The notes: generated from the sequence alone by a model not told the origin. 64,000 bases of DNA from Deltaproteobacteria bacterium (GCA_005879315.1 VBLC01000040.1:1-64000); one strand, 5' to 3'. Shown: positions 26,283 through 38,542, counted from the first letter of the stretch. A program made the numbers and translations.

Positions 26283-29200
26283 GCCCTCCGTCGTCATGCT
26301 CGCCGGAGCAGGAACGGGAAAGACGCACAGCCTGGTCGAGCTCTGCGTCGAGCTGCTGCGCGGCGGCCTCGAGCCGGCGCGGCTCTGCGCCGTGACCTTC
26401 ACCGAGAAAGCGGCGGCGGAGCTGAAGGGGCGGCTGCGGCAGCGCATCGATCGGCTGGCCGGAGAGGACGCCGCCTTCCGCTCCGTGCGGCGCGACCTCT
26501 CCCTGGCGCAGGTGGGGACGATTCATTCTCTCTGCGGACAGATCCTTCGCCGAAACGCCGCAGCGGCGGGAGTCGATCCCGGATTTCGCGTGCTCGACGA
26601 GGACCAGGCCCGCGCGCTGTTGCGCCCCTCGTGCGAGGCCGCGGTGCTGCGCGCGCTCGAGGAGAGCTCGGATGCGGCGCGGCGGCTCTGCGCGGAGATG
26701 GGCTTTCGCGGGCAGGGAAAGTTCGGCAGCGGCGTGGTCGATGAGCTCGCCGCGCTGCTCTCTTCGCTGGCCGAGAGCGGCCGGGCACCTGCTCTGCCAC
26801 CCGAGTGCGACGACGCGGCCGAGAGGGCGGCTCTGCGCCGCGCGATGGCCGAAGTGGAGCGCGAGGGGAAATCCCCCACGGCGGTGGCGGCATTTCGTGG
26901 CGCGCGCCTCGACCATTCTCCCGGCGAGCTCGACTGGAAAGCGCTGCGCGGGGCCTACGCGGCGCTGCGAGGAGCAGCGCGGGGTCCTTTCGAGGCGCTG
27001 CTCGAGGCCGACGCTGGCGTGCGCGCCGCGCGGCTGTCGCGCGACCTCTGGCAACTGGCGACGCTCGCGGAGGAGCGCTATCGCGAGGCCAAGTCGCGCG
27101 CAGGCGCGCTCGACTTCGACGACCTGACGCGGATGTCTCGCGATCTGCTCGCCGGGAACGAAGCAGCGCGCGCGTTCGAACGGGCTCGCATCGGCGCGCT
27201 CTTGATCGACGAATTCCAGGACACCAGCCGCGCGCAGCTCGAGCTCTTCGCGCTGCTCGCCGACCGGCTGGCCATCGTCGGCGACCGCAAGCAGTCCATC
27301 TACGATTTTCGCGGCGCCGAGCCGGCCGCGGCGGAAGCCTTTGCGGCGCGCGCCCTTTTGGCCGGGGCCGAGCGGCGGGTCCTGCGCGAGTCGCGCCGGT
27401 CGCGCCCGGCGCTGGTCGAATTCGCCAATCTCCTCTTCTCGCGCGCGCTCGACGACTTCACCGCCGACGACGCGCTCGTCGCCCAGCGGGAGCAGACGGA
27501 AGCGGGGCCGTGCGCCGAGCTGCTCGATGTCTCCGGCGCCGGAGTCGAGGCCGAGGCGGAGATGGTCGCCCGCCGCCTCGCGGCCCTGCTCGCTTCCGGC
27601 GTGCGCGGCGGCGATGTCGCCATCCTCTTGCGGCGGACGACGAACCTCGACGCCTTCCGGCGCGCCCTTCTCAGGGCGCGCATCCCGCATCTCGTCCACC
27701 GAGGGCGCGGCTTCCATGAAGCGCGCGAGGTGCTCGATCTGCTCGCGCTGCTCGCCGCCGTCGTCGAGCCGGACGATGCGCTCTCGTTCGCGGCGCTGCT
27801 GCGCTCGCCGCTCGGGCCGGTCTCCGACGACGGCATCACGCTGCTGGCCCAGAGCGGCGGCCTCGACCAGCGCGCGCTCCGTGGAGCCGCAGCGCTCGCC
27901 GCCGATGACGCGGAGGCCGCGCAGCGGATCGCGCGGCTGCTCGCGCGGTTGCAGCGCGAACCGCCCTCCTCTGCGCAGCTGCTCGAGATCGCGCTGGCGG
28001 AGACCGACTACGTCGCCGCCTGCGCCGGCGGTCTGTACGGCGAGCAGGCCGCGGCCAACGTCGAGAAGCTGCTCTCGCTCGCTCGCGTCGCAGAGCTCCG
28101 CGGCGAAAGCGTGCGCGCTTTCCTCGCCTCGCTGCGCGCGCTCGCCGGCGAGGAGGCTCGCGAGAGCGAAGGCGGCGTGGTCGAGGAGCGCGACCCGCAG
28201 GCGGTCCGCATCCTCACGGTCCATGCCGCCAAGGGGCTCGAGTTCCCCATCGTCTTCGTGCCGGAGTGCGCCAGCTTCTCGGTACAGCCCTACACCAGGC
28301 GCGTCCTGGTCGACCGCGACCTGGGGCTCGCCCTCAAGATCCGCGCCGCTGACGGCGGCCGGCGGTGGGGCCCGCACGGCGCTCTTCTCCATGCGCGCAA
28401 GCAGGACCGCGAGCTGCGCCAGTCGCGCCGCCTTCTCTACGTCGCCGTGACTCGCGCGCGCGACCTGCTCGTTCTCTCGGGGCGGGCGGCGAGCGAGAAA
28501 GAATCATGGCGAGGCTTGATCGACCGCGTCGCCGGCGAGGCCGAGGAGCGCGGCCTGCTTCGCATCGTCCGCGAGGTCGAATTGCCCACCCGCCCGGCCG
28601 AGCTTCCCTCGCCCGAGGTCCTCGCCACCGACGAGATGCGCGCGCTTTTGCGGCGCGTCGAGGCTCCCCTCGCCTCCGGGCGCTCGACCATCTCGGCTGC
28701 GGTGACACAGATCGCCGACGCGGCCGTCTGCGCGCGGCGTTACCAGCTGCTGCACGAGCAGGGCCTTCTCGAGCGGCCGGGCGCCGAGCCGGACCTGCCC
28801 GATCCGCTCGGCCCCGATCGGCCGGCCGCCGATCGCGGCACGCTGGCCCATCGGCTGCTGGAAATTGCCCCCTTGCGCTCCGACCGCGCCGAGCTGGGAC
28901 GGCTCCTCGCGCTCGAGGGGGCGGACGACCCGGAGGTCATCGACGCCGCCTGCGCATTTCTCCAGACGCCGCTTGCGCAGCGGATGGCCGCCGCACCCGC
29001 CGATCGACTGCACCGCGAGCTGCCCTTCGTGCTCCACCTGCGCGGCGAGACCGAGCTGCTGCTGCGCGGGCAGATCGACGCCCTGCTCCTCGATGACGGC
29101 GCGGCGACGGTCGTCGACTACAAGTTCTCCGAGACGCGCGACCTGGAGCGCTACGCCGCCCAGCTCGACGCCTACGCGCTGGCGGCAGAGGAGCTGGTGA

Positions 29201-29448
29201 AAGGCGCGGTGCCGGTGCGCGCGGGCGTCGTCTTTCTCCGCTCGCGCGGAGCGCCGTTCGCGGAGCGCGCTCCGGGCGCTGCCGATCGCACCCGCCGGGA
29301 GCTTCTCGGCGCCGCCGCCGCCATCGCGCACGGCCGCCGCAGCGGCAGCTGGCCCGGCGTCGAGGTGTCGCGTTGCCGGGAGCTCGGCTGCGGCTTCATC
29401 CGCCGCTGCCACCCCGAAGAATCGCCACCCACGTCGCAAAGAGAATGA
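26275..29448 (+). CDS. addA: AddA-like UvrD/Rep helicase-nuclease
   Basis: About 1057 residues from GTG 26275. Walker A is GAGTGKT (11-17), and TFTEKAAAELKGRL, LIDEFQDTSRAQ, VGDRKQSIYDFRGAEP, LTVHAAKGLEFP and YVAVTRARDLL are SF1A motifs. A C-terminal PD-(D/E)XK nuclease (about 930-955; RGQIDALLLDD, VVDYKF) makes it AddA rather than plain UvrD. It is an ATP-driven helicase and nuclease in recombination repair. The start overlaps addB by 8 bases. The last 53 bases overlap a small convergent gene. Confidence 0.93.
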   Translation: MAEPSVVMLAGAGTGKTHSLVELCVELLRGGLEPARLCAVTFTEKAAAELKGRLRQRIDRLAGEDAAFRSVRRDLSLAQVGTIHSLCGQILRRNAAAAGVDPGFRVLDEDQARALLRPSCEAAVLRALEESSDAARRLCAEMGFRGQGKFGSGVVDELAALLSSLAESGRAPALPPECDDAAERAALRRAMAEVEREGKSPTAVAAFRGARLDHSPGELDWKALRGAYAALRGAARGPFEALLEADAGVRAARLSRDLWQLATLAEERYREAKSRAGALDFDDLTRMSRDLLAGNEAARAFERARIGALLIDEFQDTSRAQLELFALLADRLAIVGDRKQSIYDFRGAEPAAAEAFAARALLAGAERRVLRESRRSRPALVEFANLLFSRALDDFTADDALVAQREQTEAGPCAELLDVSGAGVEAEAEMVARRLAALLASGVRGGDVAILLRRTTNLDAFRRALLRARIPHLVHRGRGFHEAREVLDLLALLAAVVEPDDALSFAALLRSPLGPVSDDGITLLAQSGGLDQRALRGAAALAADDAEAAQRIARLLARLQREPPSSAQLLEIALAETDYVAACAGGLYGEQAAANVEKLLSLARVAELRGESVRAFLASLRALAGEEARESEGGVVEERDPQAVRILTVHAAKGLEFPIVFVPECASFSVQPYTRRVLVDRDLGLALKIRAADGGRRWGPHGALLHARKQDRELRQSRRLLYVAVTRARDLLVLSGRAASEKESWRGLIDRVAGEAEERGLLRIVREVELPTRPAELPSPEVLATDEMRALLRRVEAPLASGRSTISAAVTQIADAAVCARRYQLLHEQGLLERPGAEPDLPDPLGPDRPAADRGTLAHRLLEIAPLRSDRAELGRLLALEGADDPEVIDAACAFLQTPLAQRMAAAPADRLHRELPFVLHLRGETELLLRGQIDALLLDDGAATVVDYKFSETRDLERYAAQLDAYALAAEELVKGAVPVRAGVVFLRSRGAPFAERAPGAADRTRRELLGAAAAIAHGRRSGSWPGVEVSRCRELGCGFIRRCHPEESPPTSQRE

Positions 29449-29671
29449 CCAGGAGCACCAGCACGACCGTCCAGAGCGCCCGCGGGTCGGGCCGCGTCCG
29501 GTCTAGCAGCCGCTGCGCCTCCTCGCGCTCGCCGGGCGGGCCGGACTCGATCGCCTCCTGCAACATCCGCCGCGCGCTGCGCACGTCGCCTCTCTCCAGG
29601 GTCACGCGGGCGCGCGCCAGGAGGGAGGCAGGCGCTTGTTCGATCCGCGCTTCTGCTTTCTTCCTCGCCAT
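29396..29671 (-). CDS. Small C-terminally anchored membrane protein
   Basis: About 91 residues from ATG 29671; an in-frame ATG at 29686 would add five. A helical TPR-like stretch (ARVTLERGDVRSARRMLQEAIE) is followed by a single membrane helix (WTVVLVLLVILFATWVAIL) and a Gly-rich tail. The C-terminal 53 bases overlap addA on the other strand, and both codings look real. It is a tail-anchored protein of unknown function. Confidence 0.6.
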   Translation of the reverse strand: MARKKAEARIEQAPASLLARARVTLERGDVRSARRMLQEAIESGPPGEREEAQRLLDRTRPDPRALWTVVLVLLVILFATWVAILRGGSGG

Positions 29672-29733
29672 TCGACGCGCGCACATTATCACTGCCGCTG
29701 AGATGGAGCGGCGCTGGTGATAAGACGAGAGCG

Positions 29734-31167
29734 ATGGCCCAGACTTCGGAGCTGATCGAATTCCGCCGCGCCTTCGTCTGGCTGCTCTGCGGCATGCTCC
29801 TGCCCAGCGTGGCGCTGGTGGCCTTCGGCGTGGTGGCCGTGGCCAACGAGCGGGCGGCGGTGGAGCAGCGCCTCTCCGAGGACTACAGCGCGCGGCTCCA
29901 GGCGCTCGACCGCGATCTCTCGTCGCGCCTCGATCGCGCCGTCGATGCCGCTGCCCGGGGCGAGAACGACCCGCTGCTCTTCTCCCTCAGCGAGCGCATC
30001 CCCGAAGACCTCTCCGAGGCGCAGCGGCGCGCCGAGGCGCTGCCCGTGGGCAGCCACCTCCTGCTCGGCTTCGACGCGCAGGGCGAACGGCGCGCCGGCG
30101 CGCTCTTGCACGCTCCGGCGCGCGTGCTCCTTGTGCAGTTCGACCTCGGCCGGGTGATCGCCGAACTGCCTTCTCTGGCCGCCGCGCGCTTTCCCCGCGA
30201 GCGCGCCCGCTTCCGCATCGTTCCGCCGGTGGCCGGCTTCGCGGCGCTGCGCCGCTTCGTCGCCGAGGTCGCCCCCGCCGGCGCGACGGCCACCATCGTG
30301 GCCCGCATCCCGCTCGGCCCGCCGCTCGACGGATCCGCGCTCGCCGCCGAGCTGCCCGGCGACGATCCCGCCGCCACCCTGGCCTTCCGCAACCGCACCC
30401 TCTACATCGCGCTCCTCGTGCTCCTCTACCTGGGCATCGGCGTCGGCTTCGGCCTCACCATCCGCGAGATGCGCCGCGCTTACCAGGTCTCGCGGATGAA
30501 GACCGACTTCGTCGCCAACATCTCCCACGAGCTGCGCACGCCGCTCACCAGCGTACGCATGTTCGCCGAGACGCTGCGGGCGGGCCGCGCCGAGAGCCGG
30601 CAGGAGGTGAGCGAATGCGTCGAGCTGCTCGCTTCGGAAGCCGAGCGGCTCTCCAAGCTGGTGGAGAAGCTGCTCGACTGGTCGCGGGTGGAGAGCGGCC
30701 GGCGCATGCTGCAGAAGGAGCCCATCGAGGTGCCGCGCCTGCTCGAGCAGATCGGCGACGCCTACCGCGCGCAGCAGCTGCCCGCCACCTACCAGATCGA
30801 GCTGGAGCCGGGACTTCCCAGCATCTCGGTCGATCGCGACGCCATGGCGCAGGTGGTGCTCAACCTCCTGCACAACGCCGTCAAGTACACCGGCCCGCAC
30901 AAGCTCATCCGCTTGCGCGCCCGCCGCGCCGGACAGTCGGTGGCCATCGAGGTGGAGGACAACGGCCCGGGCGTGCGGCCGCAGGACCGCAAGCGCATCT
31001 TCGAGCGCTTCTACCGCGCCGACGACTTGCTCTCGCGCAAGACCGAGGGCACCGGGCTGGGGCTGGCCATCTCCAAGAAGATCGTCGAGGCGCACGGCGG
31101 CAAGATCGAGCTGGAGAGCAAGCCGGGCGAAGGCAGCACTTTCCGCGTCATCCTTCCGGCGGCGTAG
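29734..31167 (+). CDS. PhoR-type sensor histidine kinase
   Basis: 477 residues. Two membrane helices (about 13-38 and 222-247) enclose a roughly 185-residue periplasmic sensor. The H-box is [15 protein letters not shown] with His265. N-box [11 protein letters not shown]1 [16 protein letters not shown] and G2 [12 protein letters not shown] follow. No HAMP or PAS domain is evident. It phosphorylates the adjacent OmpR-type regulator three bases downstream. The signal is unknown. Confidence 0.92.
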   Translation: MAQTSELIEFRRAFVWLLCGMLLPSVALVAFGVVAVANERAAVEQRLSEDYSARLQALDRDLSSRLDRAVDAAARGENDPLLFSLSERIPEDLSEAQRRAEALPVGSHLLLGFDAQGERRAGALLHAPARVLLVQFDLGRVIAELPSLAAARFPRERARFRIVPPVAGFAALRRFVAEVAPAGATATIVARIPLGPPLDGSALAAELPGDDPAATLAFRNRTLYIALLVLLYLGIGVGFGLTIREMRRAYQVSRMKTDFVANISHELRTPLTSVRMFAETLRAGRAESRQEVSECVELLASEAERLSKLVEKLLDWSRVESGRRMLQKEPIEVPRLLEQIGDAYRAQQLPATYQIELEPGLPSISVDRDAMAQVVLNLLHNAVKYTGPHKLIRLRARRAGQSVAIEVEDNGPGVRPQDRKRIFERFYRADDLLSRKTEGTGLGLAISKKIVEAHGGKIELESKPGEGSTFRVILPAA

Positions 31168-31170
31168 CGC

Positions 31171-31851
31171 ATGGCCCGCATCCTCATCGTCGAAGACGAC
31201 CGCGCCATCGCCCTGGGGCTACGGCTCAACCTGCGCAAGGAAGGCCACGACGTCTGGATGGCCCAGGACGGCGAGGAAGGGCTGCGCCTGGCGCTCGAGC
31301 CGGAGGTCGACCTCATCGTCCTCGACGTGATGCTCCCCGCCCGCAACGGCTACGACGTGCTCAAGGAGATCCGCCGCCGCGGCAACTCCGCGCCGATCCT
31401 GATGCTCACCGCCAAGGGGCTGGAGGGCGACAAGATCCTCGGCCTCAAGCTGGGCGCCGACGACTACCTGGCCAAGCCCTTCGGCCTGGGCGAGATGCTG
31501 GCGCGGGTCGAGGCGCTGCTCCGGCGGCGGCCGCCGCCCAAGGCGGAGCGGGAGCGGATCCGCTTCGGAGAAGTGGAGGTGGACCTCGACGCACAAACCG
31601 TCCAGCGCAAGGGCGAGCCGGTCGAGGTGAGCGCGCAGGAGTTCAAGGTGCTGCGCCTCTTCTTGACCTCCCCCGGCCGCGCGCTCAGCCGCGAGGACAT
31701 CCTTGCGCGCTGCTGGGGAGCGGAGTACGAGGGCACGCCGCGCACGGTGGACAACTTCGTCCGCTCGCTGCGGGTCAAGCTGGAGGGGAACGCGGAGGAG
31801 CCGCGCCACTTCCTCACCGTGCGCGGGCACGGCTATCGATTCGAGAGGTGA
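31171..31851 (+). CDS. OmpR/PhoB-family response regulator
   Basis: 226 residues. The receiver has acidic EDD at 8-10, phospho-acceptor Asp52 in VLDVMLP, Thr in LTAK and Lys102 in AKPF. A Trans_reg_C winged helix covers about 130-226 ([35 protein letters not shown]). It is the output of the kinase just upstream. Its stop overlaps the rmlC GTG (GTGA), so the epimerase is translationally coupled to the regulator. Confidence 0.94.
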   Translation: MARILIVEDDRAIALGLRLNLRKEGHDVWMAQDGEEGLRLALEPEVDLIVLDVMLPARNGYDVLKEIRRRGNSAPILMLTAKGLEGDKILGLKLGADDYLAKPFGLGEMLARVEALLRRRPPPKAERERIRFGEVEVDLDAQTVQRKGEPVEVSAQEFKVLRLFLTSPGRALSREDILARCWGAEYEGTPRTVDNFVRSLRVKLEGNAEEPRHFLTVRGHGYRFER

Positions 31852-32399
31852 CCTTGAAGTTCCACCCGACCGAGCTTCCCGGCGTGCTGCTCATCGAACC
31901 CGACGTCTTCCGCGACGGGCGCGGTTTCTTCCTCGAGACCTTCCACGCGCGCAAATACCGCGAAGGGGGGATCGCTTTCGATTTTGTCCAGGACAACCAC
32001 TCGCGCTCGGAGCGCGGCACGCTGCGCGGGCTGCACGCGCAATTGCGCAAGCCCCAGGGCAAGCTCGTCCGCGCGGTGCGCGGGGAGATCTTCGACGTCG
32101 CGGTGGACCTCCGGCCCGGCTCGAAGACTTTCGGCCGCTGGACGGGCGCGACGCTGTCCGCAGAAAACTTCCGCCAGATCTGGGTGCCGCCCCTCTTCGC
32201 GCACGGCTTCTGCGTGCTCAGCGAGGCCGCCGAGGTGGAGTACAAGTGCACCGACTTCTACGACAAGGCCGACGAAATCGGCATCGCCTGGAACGATCTC
32301 GAGATCGGCATCGCCTGGCCGCTGCGCGAGCCGCTGCTCTCCGCCAAGGACGCCGCTCTGCCGCGGCTCAGCGAGGTCCGCAAGCTGCTGCAGGGCTGA
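31848..32399 (+). CDS. rmlC: dTDP-4-dehydrorhamnose 3,5-epimerase
   Basis: 183 residues from GTG 31848. The RmlC cupin signature is clear: [32 protein letters not shown] (with the catalytic His), [16 protein letters not shown] and [13 protein letters not shown]. It makes dTDP-4-dehydro-L-rhamnose for surface sugars. rmlA, rmlB and rmlD are not in the window, so the pathway is split. A TTG six bases further on is a less likely start. It converges on fadJ with no gap. Confidence 0.93.
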   Translation: MTLKFHPTELPGVLLIEPDVFRDGRGFFLETFHARKYREGGIAFDFVQDNHSRSERGTLRGLHAQLRKPQGKLVRAVRGEIFDVAVDLRPGSKTFGRWTGATLSAENFRQIWVPPLFAHGFCVLSEAAEVEYKCTDFYDKADEIGIAWNDLEIGIAWPLREPLLSAKDAALPRLSEVRKLLQG

Positions 32400-34588
<2,189 letters not shown>

Positions 34589-34592
<4 letters not shown>

Positions 34593-35884
34593 GTCCGCTC
34601 CAGGATCACCGCCGCGCCCAGCCCGCCCGCGGCGCAGACGGAGATGAGCGCCGTGTTCTTGTCCTTCTCCTCCAGCTCGCGCAGCGCCTGGTGGACCAGG
34701 CGCGCGCCGGTGGCGCCGAAGGGATGGCCGAGCGCGATCGAGCCTCCGCGCGGATTGAGCTTCTCCTCCGGCACTTCCCCGATGGGCGCCGCTCCGCCCA
34801 GGTACTCGTCGGCGAACTTCTTCGACGCCCAGGCCTGCAGATTCGAGAGCACCTGCGCGGCGAAGGCCTCGTGGATCTCGACGAGATCGATCTCGTTCAG
34901 GGTCAATCCGGCGCGCCGCAGCGCCTTGGGCGCGGAGAAGGCGGGCGCCTGCAGGAGCTGCCAGGCGGGATCGACCGCGGCATAGGCATAGGCGCGCAGG
35001 AAACCGAGCGGGCGCAATCCCAGCTCGCGGGCGCGCTCCTCGGCGCAGAGGACCAGCGCGGCGGCGCCGTCGGTCAGCGGCGAGGAATTTCCCGCGGTGA
35101 TCGAGCCGTACTTCCTGTCGAAGACGGGCTTGAGCTTGGCGTATCCTTCCAGCTTGGAATCCTTGCGAACGATGTTGTCCTCGCCGACGACGACATCGAA
35201 ATTCTTGCCGGTGAGGACGCGCATCACTTCCTTGCCGAACTTGCCCTTCTCCCACGCCTGCGCGGCAAGAAAATGCGAGCGGTGGGCAAAAGCGTCCTGC
35301 GCCTCGCGGCTGATGCCGTTCTCCTTCGCCATCTTCTCGGCGCTCTCGCCCATCGACAGCCCGGTGGAGTACTCGGCGATCGCCGGCGGCACCGGCAGGA
35401 GGTCCTTGGCGCTCACCTCGGTGAAGGCCTGCAGCTTCTCCATCAGATTGCGGCCGCGCGAGGCCGCCACCACCGCCTGCGCCACCGGGCGCGAGTACAT
35501 GATGGGGACGTCGCTCATCGCCTCTGCGCCGCCCACCAGCGCGAGGTCCACTTCGCCGAGAGCGATGGCATCGGCCGCCGAGGTCATCGCCTCCAGACTC
35601 GTGGCGCAGGCGCGCACCACCGAATAGGCGTCGACGTTCTTGGGCAGCCCCGCGGCGAGCCCCACCTCGCGGGCGATGTTGGAGAGCTGCACCGAAGGGA
35701 TCACGGTGCCGAAGACGATCTGGTCGATGGCGGAGGTCGGGATCTCCGCGCGCTGCACCAGCTCGGCGACCACTCTCTTGCCCAGCTCCAGCGCGGAGAG
35801 ATCCTTGAAAGCGGTGCCGGCTTTGACGAAAGGAGTGCGCAGGCCGGCGACGATGGCGACGCGGCGGCCGGGACGGGTGGCCAT
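34589..35884 (-). CDS. fadI: Acetyl-CoA acyltransferase (thiolase)
   Basis: 431 residues. Nucleophile Cys93 lies in VRACATSLEAM, EIHEAFAAQ and GGSIALGHPFGATGAR give the two His, and SVCAAGGLGAAV has the second Cys. It cleaves 3-ketoacyl-CoA in beta-oxidation as partner of FadJ. It is longer than anabolic thiolases, which fits FadI/FadA. The upstream 39 bases to the next gene may hold the operon promoter, but nothing clear is visible. Confidence 0.94.
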
Positions 35885-35923
35885 TCGAGGGAACCTCCAG
35901 AAGAGTCGCGCGGTATATCGGCG

Positions 35924-36712
35924 TCAGCGCTGCTTTTCAACCGCCGATTGCCAGACGGCGCGCGACACCTCGCGCACGGCGGCCGCCCCTTGCTCCAACG
36001 TGGCGAAGCCGCGGGTCATCACCACCAGTACGTAGGGCTTGCGGCCGGGCGGATAGACGAGCGCGGCGTCGTGGTAGATGCGGTCGATGTCGCCGGTCTT
36101 GTGCGCGACGCGCGTGCCTTTGGGGAGCGCGGCGGGGATGCCTTCGTTGAATTCCTGCCGGGCGAGCAACTCGACGATCTCCGGCTGCGCCGCGCTCGCC
36201 TCGAGCAGGACGGCCAGGTCGTGGGCGGTGGTGGTGTTGTTCAGGCCCTTCGCAAAGGCCTTGCCGTCCTCGACGCCGCGGAGGACCTCGATGTCCCTGG
36301 CGCCCAGCTCGCGGCACACCTGCGTGATGCGCGCGGCGTCGAGGCGCTGCAGGACCAGATTCGTGGCCAGGTTCGAGGAGCGGATGATCATCCGCTCGAG
36401 CAGGACCCGGAGCGGGACCTCGCGGCCCAGCTGCGTGTAGGGCCAAGGGTCGCCGTCATCCTTGGGATCGACGGAGAAGTCGCTCCCGTCGGCGAGGCTC
36501 TTGAACTTGTTCTCCACGCGCACCGGCTGGTCGAGGTCGAGCTCGAGCCGGTGCGCCGCCAGCAGCACCGCCAGCTTCATGGTGCTCGCCGCGTGCATCC
36601 GCTCGCCCGCCGCGAGCTCGACGCGCTGTCCGGTCTGCAGATCGTGAAACGAGATCGCGATGGTCTGCGCGGCGTGCGCCGCGAGGATGATCTTGAGCAT
36701 CTGCTCGAGCAT
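35924..36712 (-). CDS. Class A beta-lactamase-fold serine hydrolase without signal peptide
   Basis: About 262 residues. Ser43-x-x-Lys46 (ASTMK), an SSN in place of SDN (IRSSNLATN) and KTG (AHKTGDIDR) are present in order, as in class A enzymes. The omega-loop Glu needed for penicillin deacylation is not obvious; the region reads GKAFAKGLNNTTTAHDL. No signal peptide is seen from the ATG at 36712, which overlaps the DUF971 stop (TGATG). Cytosolic Beta-lactamase2-type hydrolases of unknown role are the best match. Drug resistance should not be assumed. Confidence 0.72.
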   Translation of the reverse strand: MLEQMLKIILAAHAAQTIAISFHDLQTGQRVELAAGERMHAASTMKLAVLLAAHRLELDLDQPVRVENKFKSLADGSDFSVDPKDDGDPWPYTQLGREVPLRVLLERMIIRSSNLATNLVLQRLDAARITQVCRELGARDIEVLRGVEDGKAFAKGLNNTTTAHDLAVLLEASAAQPEIVELLARQEFNEGIPAALPKGTRVAHKTGDIDRIYHDAALVYPPGRKPYVLVVMTRGFATLEQGAAAVREVSRAVWQSAVEKQR

Positions 36713-37044
36713 CAGGGCTCGTCGCGCAGCTTGAGCAGGTAGTCCCAGGAGTAGATGCCGGTCGAGTGCTGGTCGCTCCATTGGATCTGGATCGCGTAGC
36801 GCCCTACCTGCTGCATGCCGCGAGGCTTCACGCCCTCGGCCACCTGGGCATCGCCGACCACGCGATTGCCGCTCCACTCCTCGACGCACTCGGCGCAGGG
36901 ACAGCGGGCGCGCAGCCAGCGGGGCGCGAACTTCGATTCCTTGCCGTCGTCCCAGCGGACGACGAGGTTGCCTTCGCCATCGAAGCCGAGATCGATGGGC
37001 TTCGGCTGCGGCTTGTGCGGCTTGAGCTTGTCGAGCAGTCCCAT
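36712..37044 (-). CDS. DUF971 domain protein
   Basis: 110 residues. The DUF971 core is WDDGKESKFAPRWLRARCPCAEC plus GRYAIQIQWSDQHSTGIYSW, the fold found at the N-terminus of gamma-butyrobetaine hydroxylase and in Fe-S assembly-linked small proteins. The CPCAEC Cys cluster could bind metal. It overlaps the hydrolase gene by one base (TGATG). Confidence 0.85.
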   Translation of the reverse strand: MGLLDKLKPHKPQPKPIDLGFDGEGNLVVRWDDGKESKFAPRWLRARCPCAECVEEWSGNRVVGDAQVAEGVKPRGMQQVGRYAIQIQWSDQHSTGIYSWDYLLKLRDEP

Positions 37045-37096
37045 CGCCTCATCCTCCTCCCCCCTGTGCGGCCGCGCAATCTGCTATGCAGCGCGG

Positions 37097-37720
37097 ATGC
37101 TCCATTCCGGCGCCCTGTTCGACGCCGTCGCCCTTCCCTACGATCTGCTCACCCGCCATCCTGTCTGGGAGCGCCACTGCGCGCTGATGGCCGGGCGGCT
37201 CCCCCGCGGAGCGAAGCGGGTGCTCGACCTCGGCTGCGGGCCGGGGAACTCCACCGTGCACCTGCGCCGTGCGGTGGGGAGCGGCGCGCTGGGCGGGGAT
37301 TACGCGATGTCGATGCTGCGCCGCGCGCGGCGGCGAGCGCTGCCGGTGGTTTGTCTCGATGCGGGCACGCTGCCCGTGCGCGATGCCAGTCTCGACGCGG
37401 TCACGATGCACAGCGTGCTCTATCTCTTGCGCGACCAGCCGGGCGCGCTTGCGGAAGTGCGCCGCGTGCTCCGACCCGGCGGCCGCGCGCTGCTCCTCGA
37501 GCCGCAGGCCGGGCACCTCAACACCGCGCGGGGACTTGCGCGCGCGCTGCGCACTCCGCTCTGGGCCGGCGTCGCCCTGCTCTGGCGAACGATGAGCGCG
37601 CTCTACGGCCGCTTCACTCCCGAGCGCCTCCGCGCCGCGCTGGAGTCGGCCGGCCTGCGCGTCCTTACGATCGACGAAACGCTCGGCGGGCTCGGCCTTC
37701 TGGCGGTGGCCGAGAGGTGA
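37097..37720 (+). CDS. SAM-dependent methyltransferase
   Basis: 207 residues. The SAM-binding motif I is VLDLGCGPGNST, with later CLDAGTLPVRDASLDAV and VLRPGGRALLLEP, the UbiE/class I pattern. The substrate is unknown. It is divergent from DUF971 and coupled by a GTGA overlap to the following phosphoesterase. Confidence 0.88.
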   Translation: MLHSGALFDAVALPYDLLTRHPVWERHCALMAGRLPRGAKRVLDLGCGPGNSTVHLRRAVGSGALGGDYAMSMLRRARRRALPVVCLDAGTLPVRDASLDAVTMHSVLYLLRDQPGALAEVRRVLRPGGRALLLEPQAGHLNTARGLARALRTPLWAGVALLWRTMSALYGRFTPERLRAALESAGLRVLTIDETLGGLGLLAVAER

Positions 37721-38538
37721 CGCTGCGCCTCTTGCACTTCTCCGACCCGCACGTGCAGCTGCCTCGCTGGCGCGAGCGCAGCCTGCGCGAGCTGGGGCCC
37801 CTGCGCGCGCTCGCCACCGTCGAGCTGTGGAAGGGCCGCGGCCGCGACTACGACGGCGCCCTCGACAAGCTGCGCGCCATCGTCCGCGACGCCGATGCGC
37901 TGCGCGCCGACTTCTGCATCCTCACCGGCGACCTCACCCAGCTGGCGCACGAGGAGGAGTTCGCGCTGGCCCGCCAGGCGCTCGAGCCGATCGTGCCGCG
38001 GCTCTTGTGCATCCCCGGCAACCACGATCGCTATCCGCTCGGGACGACCGCCAACAAGCTGTACGAGAAATACTTCCCCGAGGCCTCGCTCTTGCCGCGC
38101 GCGATCACCGACCAGGTCGCGGTGGTGCCGGTCGATACGGTCGGCGAGCTGAGCTGGCCGGTCCTCTCGCACGGCCGGGTCGAGCGCCCCCAGCTGCGGC
38201 AGCTCGAGCGCACTCTGGGCGATCCCGCCTGGGCGGCGCGCTGCAAGCTGGTGCTCACCCATCATTCGCCGACGAGGCGCGGAGCGAGGCGAGACTGGCC
38301 GCTGCACGACCTGCGCGGCGCGGGCGCGCTCTTGCGTTCCTGCGCGAGCGGCGCCGACGCCATCCTTTGCGGTCACGTCCACGACCGCTTCGACGATGCT
38401 GCCCGCGCCGGCAGGCCGCGGGTCATCTGCGCCGGCTCGGCGACCGAGCGGAACAAGGAAGGATACTGGCTGATCGAGATCGAGCGCGGCCGCATCGCGG
38501 CGGTCACCCGGCGCAGGTTGGGGGGCGCGACGGCCTGA
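37717..38538 (+). CDS. Calcineurin-like metallophosphoesterase
   Basis: About 273 residues from GTG 37717. HFSDPHVQ, LTGDLTQLA, IPGNHDRYP, LTHHSPT and LCGHVHDRFD are the metal-binding motifs. It resembles the CpdA/Icc-type cytosolic phosphodiesterases, and a role in cyclic-nucleotide breakdown is possible but unproven. It starts in the stop of the methyltransferase gene and converges, with a four-base gap, on the ABC permease operon. Confidence 0.85.
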   Translation: MTLRLLHFSDPHVQLPRWRERSLRELGPLRALATVELWKGRGRDYDGALDKLRAIVRDADALRADFCILTGDLTQLAHEEEFALARQALEPIVPRLLCIPGNHDRYPLGTTANKLYEKYFPEASLLPRAITDQVAVVPVDTVGELSWPVLSHGRVERPQLRQLERTLGDPAWAARCKLVLTHHSPTRRGARRDWPLHDLRGAGALLRSCASGADAILCGHVHDRFDDAARAGRPRVICAGSATERNKEGYWLIEIERGRIAAVTRRRLGGATA

Positions 38539-38542
38539 GATT

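Noticed and set aside
31848-32399. Reading the locus as an O-antigen cluster because of rmlC
   Set aside because: No other sugar-nucleotide or glycosyltransferase genes are adjacent; neighbours are a two-component system and beta-oxidation genes.
34593-35255. N-terminal extension of fadJ on the minus strand
   Set aside because: The frame stays open but overlaps the thiolase gene, and the crotonase domain begins properly at ATG 34592 with an ATGA overlap.
35924-36712. Antibiotic-resistance beta-lactamase
   Set aside because: No signal peptide and no clear omega-loop Glu, so periplasmic drug hydrolysis is not supported.
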